A DNA stretch of 10,070 nucleotides from JBGSYN01 sp964412385 (GCA_964412385.1 CAYPOV010000166.1:1-10070), one strand, 5' to 3'. Counted from the stretch's first letter, positions 1 to 7,387 are shown. Notes: generated by a model from the letters alone, not told the origin. A program made the numbers and translations.

Positions 1-25
1 CCCTGGTTTCATCTCATTGAATGGC

Positions 26-514
26 TTAAGACCGATCTCTAGGCTTTCTGCCAATTGAATTTATGTCGCCTATCCGTCTCGGCGCTGTGGTCAGCAGCGA
101 GATCTCTTCCCACGGATTGATGACTGCGACGCCAAGGCTCTCGAAATGGCTCACACTGCGGGTCGCAATTTTCGGCCTCTGGGCTTTGGCGATCGAGGCG
201 ATGATGGAATCGGCGATCTGCAATTGTTTTCCTGCGTGTCGGATCTGAACGCCGATTGCGTGAAAAGCGTCGGCCGCGGCAGTATCGAAGGTCAGGATCC
301 TGTCGGCGAAATCCAATTTGAGCTTATCATAGAAGCGTTCGAGCGACCGTCGTCGTTTGCCGTCGGGAAGACCGGTAATGCCCCACTGGATTTCGGCGAA
401 AACGATCGTTGGCGGGTAAAGCTCGGTATGGTTCAACTGAAGCCAGCGAAAAACATAGTCCGAATAGCGCATCATCACACGCTCGCTGACGACCACTGTG
501 TCGACAACGATCAC
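26..514 (-). CDS. vapC: PIN-domain toxin, VapC/FitB-like, probably degenerate
   Basis: PIN-domain ribonuclease of a type II toxin-antitoxin pair; intact relatives cleave RNA with a metal site built from acidic residues. I chose the GTG at 514 because it gives the classic VapC beginning (MIVVDTVVVSE, compare MIVLDTNVVSE); the open frame itself extends up to a GTG at 592. From 514 the protein is 162 aa. Retained acidic residues are D5, E41 (FAEIQWG) and D102 (IADSIIASIA). Family signatures GLPDGKRRRSLE (48-59) and INPWE (132-136) are clear. Oddities: the usual Asn after D5-T6 is Val7, and the ATRN/D..DF motif reads ATRSVSHF (117-124), so the fourth acidic position (120/123) is Ser/His. About 26 residues follow NPWE, where family members normally end within a few residues. 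Upstream lies a broken antitoxin. Membership of the family is clear; activity is doubtful. Confidence 0.75.
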   Translation of the reverse strand: MIVVDTVVVSERVMMRYSDYVFRWLQLNHTELYPPTIVFAEIQWGITGLPDGKRRRSLERFYDKLKLDFADRILTFDTAAADAFHAIGVQIRHAGKQLQIADSIIASIAKAQRPKIATRSVSHFESLGVAVINPWEEISLLTTAPRRIGDINSIGRKPRDRS

Positions 515-749
515 CGATCGGAGTCTCTGAAAGGTCCGGAGAAGAAGCCTGTTTCCAGCTCCTCGCCCGGTCCACCAGGGCCACGAGATCACAGGGGAGA
601 TTCACCGCGGGTTCACTTTCATGGGCGATTTCATCGAGCTTGTTTCGTAGCATTTCCTCGAGGCATTGACCCCTTGATCGAACGAGGTCTTCCAGACGGA
701 CTTTCGTGTCATCCGAGAGCCACCGAACCAGCACTTGCGCCATCGACAT
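511..749 (-). pseudogene. VapB/FitA-like antitoxin, apparently frameshifted
   Basis: The N-terminal part (MSMAQVLVRWLSDDTKVRL, then EEMLRNKLDEI) matches ribbon-helix-helix antitoxins of the VapB/FitA type (compare MAQVLVRNLDDEV... and LEAELREIL). Such a protein would bind the partner toxin and repress the shared promoter. ATG codons lie at 749 and 743, with a TTG at 755; no strong ribosome site distinguishes them. The frame used by this domain has no stop until 327, deep inside the toxin gene. In the third frame, however, the stretch GEELETGFFSGPFRDSDR ends in a TGA at 513-511, which overlaps the toxin GTG at 514 as GTGA, the usual vapBC coupling. The distance 743-511 is not a multiple of three. 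A one- or two-base indel between 588 and 514 would restore a protein of about 76 aa, normal for the family. The frameshift is inference; the alternative is a 140-aa read-through product. The regulator gene ends 45 bp upstream. Confidence 0.6.
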
Positions 750-794
750 ATCCAATAGACGTTGCGACCACAGAGGAAGCGGTGCGAGTTGCGC

Positions 795-2057
795 TCAGCC
801 TTCAGCCATGCCGGCTGTGCGGAGCCCATCGAACATGCGTTCGACGCGTGGGCCCATCCAGGCGAGGTTGCTGCGCAAGGATGCAATTGTGGGCGCTTTG
901 CCATTCGCATTTCCTACAAAGCGCGTCAGGGCGTTCTCGGCGTCCTGCATCTGGCCATCAAGGGCGAGTGCTGCCACGAGTGCAAGATTGGCGAAAGAGT
1001 CATTAGGTGCTTTGGCGAGTGCGCGATTCAATGCGTCGATCGCCAAACCATCCTCGCCGCTCTGGATGTGTGCCAGGCCGAGGTATTTTTCCTTTGTGAA
1101 GGGGCGAAAAAGGGGATTGAGCTTCAGTGCGTATTGGAAGTAGGGCACCGCATCTTGGGGCTCATCCTGGGCCAGATGGACAAGGCCGGCGCAGACATAG
1201 CCGCAATCCATGTTGGGGTTGAGGTCTATCGCAGTCTCGCAGGCAGCCATGCCTCGATCGGGTTCACCCAGTCGTGCATAGCCAGCGCCTAAAAGCCAGT
1301 AGGGTTCGGCATTCATCGAGTCTGCCTGGACCGCCTTCTGGGCCGCTTCAAACGACAGTTCTTTGGAGTTTGGCTGCGAAACTCCTGGGATATTGCCGCC
1401 ACTTGCTGCAAAATGGAGAAATGACAGACCGCTCCAAGCGGAAGAAATGGAGGGATCGAGCTCGACCGCCCGGCTGAGGAGGTCGTGGGCTTGCTGGTAG
1501 TCCGACAGGCTCTGATGATTATAGAGGAGAACATTACCGCGCAACGCGTAGTCCCAGGCCCGTTGCGTAATTTCCGGGTCCTGTCGCTCGTTGTCTGCGA
1601 CACGCAGTTCGGCACGCAGGACGGAGGCAATCCGCCCGGTGACGTTCTCTTGCACATCAAAGAGTTTGGGCAGAGGGACCTCAAACCGGTCAGACCAGAG
1701 ATGGCTGCTGTCGGCGCCATCGATCAGCTGGGCATTGATTCGCACGATATCACCATCGACTCGCAGACTACCCTCGAGGACGTAGCGTACGCCAAGGTCT
1801 TTGGCGACCGAGCGCGGATCGATTTCTTTGCCCCGATAGGTGAAGCTGGTGCTTCGTGAAATCACGAAGGCATCGCGAATGCGGGAAAGGTCGGTGATCA
1901 GATCCTCGGTAAACGCGTCGGCGAGATAGTTCTGGCTGTCGTCGCCGGAGAGATTGTCAAACGGCAGCACGGCGATGGAGAGGCTTCGCCGCACTTCGGT
2001 GACTTCCGGGGCAGGCTTGTCGCGGATGGCCCAGGCTCCGAGCCCGCCGAAGATCAC
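795..2057 (-). CDS. TolB-like plus TPR portion of the split regulator (C-terminal fragment)
   Basis: Open frame of 420 codons in the same frame as the winged-helix fragment upstream. It holds a TolB-like domain at about residues 25-126, beginning SIAVLPFDNLSGDD and containing YVLEGSLRVDGDIVRINAQL. TPR-type helical pairs follow, at roughly 186-203, 251-282, 285-315, 324-353 and 357-380 (for example YARLGEPDRGMAACETAI). In intact relatives this part lies beyond the membrane helix and is thought to sense or bind a partner. The first start available, GTG 2057, falls inside the transmembrane helix and has no convincing ribosome site. Independent translation is doubtful, and this is best read as the downstream half of an interrupted gene. 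Apart from the stop upstream, the frame is undamaged over 1.2 kb, which suggests that the interruption is recent. Confidence 0.75.
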   Translation of the reverse strand: MIFGGLGAWAIRDKPAPEVTEVRRSLSIAVLPFDNLSGDDSQNYLADAFTEDLITDLSRIRDAFVISRSTSFTYRGKEIDPRSVAKDLGVRYVLEGSLRVDGDIVRINAQLIDGADSSHLWSDRFEVPLPKLFDVQENVTGRIASVLRAELRVADNERQDPEITQRAWDYALRGNVLLYNHQSLSDYQQAHDLLSRAVELDPSISSAWSGLSFLHFAASGGNIPGVSQPNSKELSFEAAQKAVQADSMNAEPYWLLGAGYARLGEPDRGMAACETAIDLNPNMDCGYVCAGLVHLAQDEPQDAVPYFQYALKLNPLFRPFTKEKYLGLAHIQSGEDGLAIDALNRALAKAPNDSFANLALVAALALDGQMQDAENALTRFVGNANGKAPTIASLRSNLAWMGPRVERMFDGLRTAGMAEG

Positions 2058-2153
2058 AAGCGCGAGTACTGCAATACCGATCCAAGCATAGACGGGGACG
2101 CGTCGGGGCCTCGTTGGACGTTGATTGGCAAGGTGTGGCGCGTCATCGGTGTG

Positions 2154-2453
2154 TTACACGGGTGCGGAAAAACTGAAGCCGCGCCGGGGGAATGTCTTGA
2201 TGTATTTTTGCTGGGCCCGGTCGTCACCTAGGGCACGCCTTACCGTTCGGATCTGGGTGCTGAGTGCCGCATCGGAGACAATGCGGCCGTCCCATAATTG
2301 TTCGTTCAGCTCGTCTCGTGAAACGGTCCTGCCCTGGTTCTTGAGCAAGTTTTGCATGAGTTCGTACGCTTGCGGTTCAAGCGCGATCGGCTCTCCTGAT
2401 CGCGAAAGACCTCGCTCCGGGTCAAAGACAAACTCGTCAAACGCATAGGGCAC
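2154..2453 (-). CDS. Isolated OmpR/PhoB-type winged-helix DNA-binding domain (N-terminal part of split regulator)
   Basis: A 99-aa product containing a complete Trans_reg_C winged helix. Helix 2 is around residues 45-55 (SRDELNEQLWD), the recognition helix is SDAALSTQIRTVRRALGDD (60-78), and the C-terminal wing is YIKTFPRRGFSFSA (84-97). It starts with GTG at 2453, preceded by GGAG (2463-2460) with a 6-nt spacer, a good ribosome site. Translation ends at TAA 2156-2154 just after the wing. The domain could therefore fold and bind DNA alone but would lack its membrane anchor and its TolB/TPR sensor. It is divergent from the Tat-exported beta-helix gene starting at 2607 and could control it or itself; that is inference from position. 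The phosphoacceptor receiver domain of classic response regulators is absent, as is normal for this family. Confidence 0.8.
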   Translation of the reverse strand: MPYAFDEFVFDPERGLSRSGEPIALEPQAYELMQNLLKNQGRTVSRDELNEQLWDGRIVSDAALSTQIRTVRRALGDDRAQQKYIKTFPRRGFSFSAPV

Positions 2454-2459
2454 AGTTGG

Positions 2460-2463
2460 CTCC
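2460..2463 (-). promoter_or_regulatory. Ribosome binding site of the winged-helix gene
   Basis: GGAG on the minus strand, 6 nt before the GTG at 2453. It supports that non-ATG start for the regulator. Confidence 0.55.
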
Positions 2464-2485
2464 GGGCCTCTCTTTAAGCAAAACT

Positions 2486-2526
2486 CAGCGCTTACTCATG
2501 GAAACTTAGATCATCCTCAAGCGCTG
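2486..2526. repeat. Spaced inverted repeat CAGCGCT / AGCGCTG in divergent promoter region
   Basis: The 7-mer CAGCGCT (2486-2492) is matched by its exact reverse complement AGCGCTG (2520-2526) with 27 bp between. The core AGCGCT is itself palindromic, so the two copies also form direct repeats 33 bp apart, close to three helical turns. They lie between the winged-helix regulator (start 2453) and the exported beta-helix gene (start 2607), where an operator would be expected. No factor is known to me for this sequence, and a chance match is possible. Confidence 0.35.
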
Positions 2527-2593
2527 TCGCGAGATTAACAGCAATAATGAAGCACGCATAGCGGCGCGAGTCGCCCAGCAAATCAGCCAAAGT

Positions 2594-2598
2594 GAGGG
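2594..2598 (+). promoter_or_regulatory. Ribosome binding site deciding the start at 2607
   Basis: GAGGG lies 8 nt before ATG 2607. The more upstream in-frame GTG at 2592 overlaps this site and has none of its own, so the ATG is the likely start of the Tat-exported protein. Confidence 0.6.
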
Positions 2599-2606
2599 TT
2601 CGGACA

Positions 2607-4235
2607 ATGTCGAAGCCGATCGTCAGACGGGACTTTATGGGGCAGGCAGGTGTTGCAGCCGGTGCGGCGGCAACACTTGGTGCGCTTGGCAATTTAGGGC
2701 CGGCGCATGCAGCGTCACCTCAACGGGCGGGCAGCCCTAATCCCGATCCGACGCATATCAGCCCGCGATCGAATGGGTGGTGGCTTCGACCAACCGGCGG
2801 CGATGATCAACCCAACATCGAATGGGCTCTCAAAAATGCACCCAAAGGAGGTGTGGTGAAATTGTCGTCCGGCACCTTCAAGCTCAGTTGCCCGGCGGTG
2901 GTTGCCGATTTTGACGGCTCGCTGATCGGGTCCGGTGCGCAACGGACCACCATGACCTGCACCGACGACCTCAATTACGAGATTTGGGAGAGCCTCCCAG
3001 GCTGGCGGCGCGGCCAGGAACCTGCGCCGTTCCCTGGTGCTTCGGTCAACGGATCCCTAACCCAAGTCGCACCGTCGCTGATCACGTTCTACAAGACGCC
3101 CCTCAAGCCCAATGAAAGCAAAAAGTCCCGCGCCAATCGTATCAAGATCAAACACATTCGCTGCCGCGGCGCGATGAAGGGTGTACCCTGGATGTTTGGC
3201 GACGAAGTCCTTTGCTTTAACATACTGAACAGTATGGATTGGGATAATCCGGAACGCATCGAACAAACAACCCGGCAAGATGTTCTCGTCGAGAATATTG
3301 TTGTCGACGGATATGCAACGCCGGCATTCGGGCCATTCGGCAATACCTGCGCCTGTATCACGATACTCGGCGGTATTGTTCTGACGTCGGATTACAACCT
3401 CCGAGGTGTTGTCGACGGTAATGCCACGGGTGCTGCCAATGGCGGGCTTCTCGGTATCGTTCCAGCCGAAGGCGATGTCACCTTCCGGTCCTGCGATTTC
3501 ACCAATTGTCGCCTCGGCCCGGGCGTTGTCGGCTACCGCGACGGCATTGTTCGCTTTGAAAACATGACCACCAATGGCTGCCGCGGGAACTGTTTGCAAG
3601 CTCTCGATCTCTACAGTATGCGCGTGATTATCAAGGACTGCGATCTGTTTTGCGATTCCTTCATCCTACCACCGGACTTTGTTGGCGGACAGGAAGGCGT
3701 GCCGAGCAGCTTGGGTTGCGTCGTTGCTATTCAGGGTCTTTCAGCCGCGGTTGGCTTCGCTGCCAATATCCAGTTCTACGCTTTGGCATTCGATCCCGAC
3801 AAAGACGTCGAGACGACGGGTCCTATCGGCACGTGGCGACCACAAGGCCCAGCCTTTGCGCCGAACGAACCAAGCCAGCTCTGGATCATCAATAACGATT
3901 GCCGCTCCTCGGAGACGGCCAATACATATTGCTACCACCTCGCCGACCTCACCGAGCAACTCGGCTACAATACCTTGCGGGCGACACTTAAAGGCAATAG
4001 CTGCGAGGGTGCCCAGACCTGCATCGGGCTTGACTTCACCGAAGGCATTCGCCTCCAGCAAAACGAATGTGACAGCCGGAAGGTCGGCATCGAGCTTCAT
4101 GAAGCGCGGCGCACAGTGATAAGTGGCAACGAGTTTTCGTTGCCCGCTGATAGCTGCAAAATCCTGAAGCTCAGTCTAGGTGACAAACCCGATCTGAGCA
4201 GGACCCTTCCGGGTGCGGGGACCTGCATACGATAG
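2607..4235 (+). CDS. Tat-exported cysteine-rich right-handed beta-helix protein
   Basis: A 542-aa protein that I do not recognise as a characterised enzyme. The N-terminus is a twin-arginine signal: VRRDFMG at residues 6-12, an alanine/glycine-rich hydrophobic stretch (14-33), and a likely cleavage after AHA (33-35). Export in folded form to the periplasm or beyond is therefore expected. Residues 65-94 (GGDDQPNIEWAL... GGVVKLSSGTFKLS) match the entry of pectate-lyase-like beta-helix proteins (compare GDDT..IQ.AL......GG.V.LP.GTY). The rest has repeated beta-strand and Asn-rich turns, for example VENIVVDG, VTFRSCDFTNC, VIIKDCDLFC, ATLKGNSCEGAQTC and TVISGNEF, as expected of parallel beta-helix coils. 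There are 20 cysteines in the mature part, many as pairs two to five residues apart. No catalytic motif could be assigned; it may be a polysaccharide-active or surface protein. It is monocistronic and divergent from the broken regulator at 795-2453. Confidence 0.8.
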   Translation: MSKPIVRRDFMGQAGVAAGAAATLGALGNLGPAHAASPQRAGSPNPDPTHISPRSNGWWLRPTGGDDQPNIEWALKNAPKGGVVKLSSGTFKLSCPAVVADFDGSLIGSGAQRTTMTCTDDLNYEIWESLPGWRRGQEPAPFPGASVNGSLTQVAPSLITFYKTPLKPNESKKSRANRIKIKHIRCRGAMKGVPWMFGDEVLCFNILNSMDWDNPERIEQTTRQDVLVENIVVDGYATPAFGPFGNTCACITILGGIVLTSDYNLRGVVDGNATGAANGGLLGIVPAEGDVTFRSCDFTNCRLGPGVVGYRDGIVRFENMTTNGCRGNCLQALDLYSMRVIIKDCDLFCDSFILPPDFVGGQEGVPSSLGCVVAIQGLSAAVGFAANIQFYALAFDPDKDVETTGPIGTWRPQGPAFAPNEPSQLWIINNDCRSSETANTYCYHLADLTEQLGYNTLRATLKGNSCEGAQTCIGLDFTEGIRLQQNECDSRKVGIELHEARRTVISGNEFSLPADSCKILKLSLGDKPDLSRTLPGAGTCIR

Positions 4236-4274
4236 CGCCAAGAGGTCATCCCAACCACGGCTCGTTGTAGGGTC

Positions 4275-6167
4275 TTACTTAGCGTAACCGATGGTACGAA
4301 GCGAATGGGCGATCTCGTCGAGAATGGCGGGATCGTCGATCGTCGCGGGCATGGTGTAGGGTGCGCTATCGGCGATGTTTTTCATGGTCCCCCGCAGGAT
4401 TTTGCCCGAGCGGGTTTTGGGCAGCCTCTTGACGACGGTAACGCACTTGAAGGCAGCGACAGGGCCGACATCCTCGCGCACTTTCTGTACCAGTTCCTTG
4501 CAGATCTCCTGGTGATCGCGCGCGACCCCGGCCTTGAGAACGACCATGCCCATGGGGACTGCACCTTTATGGTCGTCACCGGCGCCGATGACAGCGCATT
4601 CGGCGACATCACCATGGCTCGCCAGGACTTCTTCGATTGACCCTGTCGACAATCGATGGCCCGCCACATTGATGACATCGTCGATGCGGCTCATCACGAA
4701 CAAATACCCATCCTCGTCGTGATAGCCGGCATCGCCGGTAAGATAGAAGCCCGGATAGCGGCTCATATAGGCCTGCTTGAAGCGCCCATCATTTTGCCAT
4801 AGCGTCGGCATGCAGGAGGGTGGCAGCGGCAGTTTCACCGCGATTGCGCCGATTGCACCAACAGGCATCTCGTGGCCCCCTTCATCGAGAATGCGCACAT
4901 CATAGCCCGGGGCCGGCAAGGTCGGCGAGCCGGGCTTCACCGGCAAAAGCTCGATACCCAGATAGTTCGAGCAGATCGCCCAGCCGGTTTCGGTCTGCCA
5001 CCAATGATCGATCACCGGCACGCCCAGCATGTCGCCGGACCAGACGAGTGTGTCGGGATCGCAGCGTTCGCCCGCCAGAAACAGCGCACGAAACCCATCA
5101 ATTGAATAGCGTTTCAGATGTTCGCCTTTGGGATCTTCTTTCTTGATGGCACGGATGGCGGTGGGTGCTGTGAATAAAGTTCTCACATCATGCTCGGCGA
5201 TAACACGCCAAAAGACACCGGCATCCGGCGTTCCCACAGGCTTGCCTTCGAACAGCACGGTGGTGCTGCCATTGAGCAACGGTGCGTAGACGATATAGGA
5301 ATGACCGACCACCCAGCCGACATCGGAAGCGGCCCAGAACACCTCGCCGGGTCGGATGCCGTAAATATGGCGCATCGACCAAGCGAGCGCCACGGCGTGG
5401 CCACCATTGTCCCGGACGATGCCTTTGGGCTGGCCGGTGGTCCCTGAAGTATAGAGAATATAGAGTGGATGCGTCGCCTCAAGCGAAACGCAAGCCTGCG
5501 GCTCCGCCCCTTCGATCGCTTCGGCCCATGAACTATCGCGTGCCGGATCAAGAGCCGCCTCGCTTTCGGGCCGCTGGAGGATGATCGAGCGGTCCGGCTT
5601 ATGCCGCGCCTGGGCGATGGCATCATCGAGCAGGGGTTTATAGTGGACCGTGCGCCCGGGCTCGAGACCGCAGCTTGCCGAGACAATCAGCTTGGGTGTC
5701 GCATCATCGATCCGCTTGGCGAGCTCGTGGGCCGCAAATCCACCGAAGACGACACTATGAATAGCACCAAGCCTGGCACAGGCCAACATGGCGATGACCG
5801 CTTCGGGCACCATGGGCATGTAGATGATGACGCGATCGCCGGTCACAACACCGAGGCGCTTCATGGCACCTGCGAAGGTCGCAACGAGGTCCCTCAGTTC
5901 GAGATAGCAATAGCGGTGCTTGGTGCCGGTCATCGGGCTGTCATAGATCAGCGCGATGCGGTCGCCGTGACCCGCCTCGATGTGGCGATCGACGCAGTTA
6001 TAGCAGGTGTTGAGTTTGGCACCTTCGAACCAGCGCACGAATGGCGGATTATCGAAATTGCAGACCCGCGACCAGCGCTGATCCCAAGAAATGGCTGCAG
6101 CCGCCTCCGCCCAAAACCCCTCGGGATCGGCGAGACTCCGTGCGTGAACAGTACGATAGTCGGTCAT
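4275..6167 (-). CDS. prpE: Propionyl-CoA synthetase (propionate-CoA ligase), PrpE type
   Basis: AMP-forming acyl-CoA synthetase of 630 aa, the usual PrpE length (about 628). It activates propionate, or a similar short acid, to the CoA thioester via an acyl-adenylate in the cytoplasm. ANL-superfamily motifs are in order: P-loop YTSGTTGQPKG (239-249) followed by IVRDNGGHAVALAW, DVGWVVGHSYIVY (282-294), HWWQTETGW (388-396), YLTGDAGY (475-482), hinge region SRIDDVINVAGHRLS (493-507), and C-terminal RLPKTRSGKILRGT (581-594). K589 is the catalytic lysine that is acetylated in relatives. The RDNGGHAVAL segment and overall length favour PrpE over acetyl-CoA synthetase. ATG 6167 has AAGGGG (6179-6174) 6 nt upstream. 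It lies 70 bp downstream of the Gfo/Idh gene on the same strand and may be co-transcribed; no prpBCD methylcitrate genes are in view. Substrate preference among short acids remains inferred. Confidence 0.88.
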   Translation of the reverse strand: MTDYRTVHARSLADPEGFWAEAAAAISWDQRWSRVCNFDNPPFVRWFEGAKLNTCYNCVDRHIEAGHGDRIALIYDSPMTGTKHRYCYLELRDLVATFAGAMKRLGVVTGDRVIIYMPMVPEAVIAMLACARLGAIHSVVFGGFAAHELAKRIDDATPKLIVSASCGLEPGRTVHYKPLLDDAIAQARHKPDRSIILQRPESEAALDPARDSSWAEAIEGAEPQACVSLEATHPLYILYTSGTTGQPKGIVRDNGGHAVALAWSMRHIYGIRPGEVFWAASDVGWVVGHSYIVYAPLLNGSTTVLFEGKPVGTPDAGVFWRVIAEHDVRTLFTAPTAIRAIKKEDPKGEHLKRYSIDGFRALFLAGERCDPDTLVWSGDMLGVPVIDHWWQTETGWAICSNYLGIELLPVKPGSPTLPAPGYDVRILDEGGHEMPVGAIGAIAVKLPLPPSCMPTLWQNDGRFKQAYMSRYPGFYLTGDAGYHDEDGYLFVMSRIDDVINVAGHRLSTGSIEEVLASHGDVAECAVIGAGDDHKGAVPMGMVVLKAGVARDHQEICKELVQKVREDVGPVAAFKCVTVVKRLPKTRSGKILRGTMKNIADSAPYTMPATIDDPAILDEIAHSLRTIGYAK

Positions 6168-6173
6168 GTTTAG

Positions 6174-6179
6174 CCCCTT
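6174..6179 (-). promoter_or_regulatory. Ribosome binding site of prpE
   Basis: AAGGGG on the minus strand, 6 nt before ATG 6167. It supports that start and gives the protein its normal full length. Confidence 0.6.
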
Positions 6180-6237
6180 AGCTTATTGGCAAGGTGCTAT
6201 CATTTCCCGCTCGGCTTTGGCTAGATTGCTTGGTTGC

Positions 6238-7383
6238 CTAAGAACGCTTGATCTTCTGCCAGGTTTGTGACCTTGCCGAGGCGAGCACGGCTGCGGTTAC
6301 GCGATCGGTGTTCATGGCGTCCTCGAAATTGGGGACGGTGCGTTTGCCGGTCTCCTGATCATGGAGAAAATCGGCCACCTGATGGGTGAAGCTGTGCTCA
6401 TAGCCGATCTGTAGACCCGGCACCCACCAATGAGCCATATAGGGGTGATCGCCATCGGTCACATGGATCGAGCGCCAGCCGCGGATATCGCCCGGATCGT
6501 CATGATTGAAGTATTCGAGCCTGTGGAGATCATGGAGATCCCAGAAGAGCGAACCCCGCTCGCCATTAAGCTCGATGGTGAATTTGGCCTTGTGGCCGCG
6601 GGCATATCGGGTTGCCTCGAAGGTCGCGAGCGCGCCATTGGCAAAGCGTGCGAGAAAAGCGCTCGCATCATCGATGGTCACCGGCTGGGTTGTGCCCGTC
6701 TCGCTATGAACGCGTTCCTTGATGAAGGTTTCGGTGACACCGGCCACCTCGTCGATCGGACCGTTGAGCCACTGGGCCGCGTCGATGCAGTGCGCCAACA
6801 GATCCCCGGTGACACCACTGCCGGCCGCCGCCGAATCCAATCGCCAAAGGGCATTGCCGCCTTGCGGAAGGTCCTTCGACATCGTCCAATCCTGCAGGAA
6901 CGTTGAGCGCACGTGGAAGATGCGGCCGAGCGCTCCGTCATCGACCATTTTCTTGGCGAGTGTCAGAGCCGGAACCCGGCGGTAATTGTACCAGACCATG
7001 GTCGGCACGCCGGCCGAGCGCGCAGCATCCGCCATTTGCTCGGACTCTTCGACGTTCATACCAAGCGGCTTCTCGCAAGCGACCATCTTGCCGGCTTTGA
7101 GGGCCGCAATGGCGATCTCCGCATGGGTGTTGTTGGGGCTCGCAATATCGACAAGATCGATATCGTCACGAGCGATCAATCCCTTCCAATCGGATTCGGT
7201 CGAGGCATACCCCCATTTATCGGCGAAGGGTTCGAGCGTTTCACTGTTACGGGCGCAGACAGCTTGAAGCGAGACCGTGATGCCTGAATTGAAGAACCGT
7301 CCGACCTGATGATAGGCGTTCGAATGGGCCCTCCCCATAAAGCCCGTGCCAACGAGCCCAACGCGAAGTTTATCTCTTGCCAT
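6238..7383 (-). CDS. Gfo/Idh/MocA oxidoreductase, levoglucosan-dehydrogenase-like
   Basis: NAD(P)-dependent dehydrogenase of 381 aa. The N-terminal Rossmann fold shows VGLVGTGFMGRAHSNAY (8-24), followed by ASPNNTHAEIA (81-91) and the family hallmark CEKPLG (103-108, with catalytic-type K105). The C-terminal substrate domain has NYRRVPAL (133-140), FLQDW (162-166) and a GDLLAHCIDAAQW segment with D194 and H198 in the positions of the Asp/His active-site pair. The run NYRR.PA..LAKK....GA.GRI......LQDW is what I recall of bacterial levoglucosan dehydrogenase, which oxidises a sugar at C3. Family-level assignment is strong; the substrate is inference, since other members act on inositols, anhydro sugars or aromatic diols. 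ATG 7383 is preceded by GGGGGAG (7394-7388); the TTG one codon upstream leaves almost no spacer. It is divergent from the flavin oxidoreductase and probably heads an operon with prpE. Confidence 0.85.
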   Translation of the reverse strand: MARDKLRVGLVGTGFMGRAHSNAYHQVGRFFNSGITVSLQAVCARNSETLEPFADKWGYASTESDWKGLIARDDIDLVDIASPNNTHAEIAIAALKAGKMVACEKPLGMNVEESEQMADAARSAGVPTMVWYNYRRVPALTLAKKMVDDGALGRIFHVRSTFLQDWTMSKDLPQGGNALWRLDSAAAGSGVTGDLLAHCIDAAQWLNGPIDEVAGVTETFIKERVHSETGTTQPVTIDDASAFLARFANGALATFEATRYARGHKAKFTIELNGERGSLFWDLHDLHRLEYFNHDDPGDIRGWRSIHVTDGDHPYMAHWWVPGLQIGYEHSFTHQVADFLHDQETGKRTVPNFEDAMNTDRVTAAVLASARSQTWQKIKRS

Positions 7384-7387
7384 CAAT

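Larger units (their letters stand above)
795..2453 (-). pseudogene. CadC-like winged-helix/TM/TolB/TPR regulator interrupted by an in-frame stop
   Basis: Read through one TAA at 2156-2154, this is a single 552-codon gene. Its layout is that of the membrane-anchored one-component regulators common in alphaproteobacteria, often mislabelled as adenylate cyclase. The order is an OmpR/PhoB-type winged helix (residues 1-98), a linker with a basic run (RPTRPRR, 113-119), a hydrophobic helix (about 121-143, VYAWIGIAVLALVIFGG), a TolB-like domain (about 157-258) and TPRs to the end. The parts on either side of the TAA are in the same frame (2156 to 2057 is 99 bases), and the linker between stop and membrane helix still reads as normal coding sequence. 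A single base change (for instance from CAA or GAA) is enough to explain the stop. It is either a recent pseudogene, a gene split into a free DNA-binding protein and a dead remainder, or a sequencing error. Confidence 0.75.

Noticed and set aside
327..510. Continuation of the antitoxin frame into the toxin gene
   Set aside because: The residues there are an out-of-frame reading of the conserved PIN domain and do not resemble any antitoxin; a frameshift is the better explanation.
146..1006. Plus-strand open frame of 286 codons opposite the toxin-antitoxin pair and the regulator end
   Set aside because: It is antisense to three minus-strand regions with clear family motifs, and its translation has no recognisable domain and low-complexity Arg/Pro/Ser-rich composition.
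795..2453. Adenylate cyclase, the label often given to this protein type
   Set aside because: No class III cyclase catalytic domain is present; the architecture is winged helix, membrane helix, TolB-like domain and TPRs.
5601..6173. Plus-strand open frame of 190 codons
   Set aside because: Lies entirely opposite the 5' half of prpE, whose motifs are unambiguous; a shadow of GC-rich codon use.
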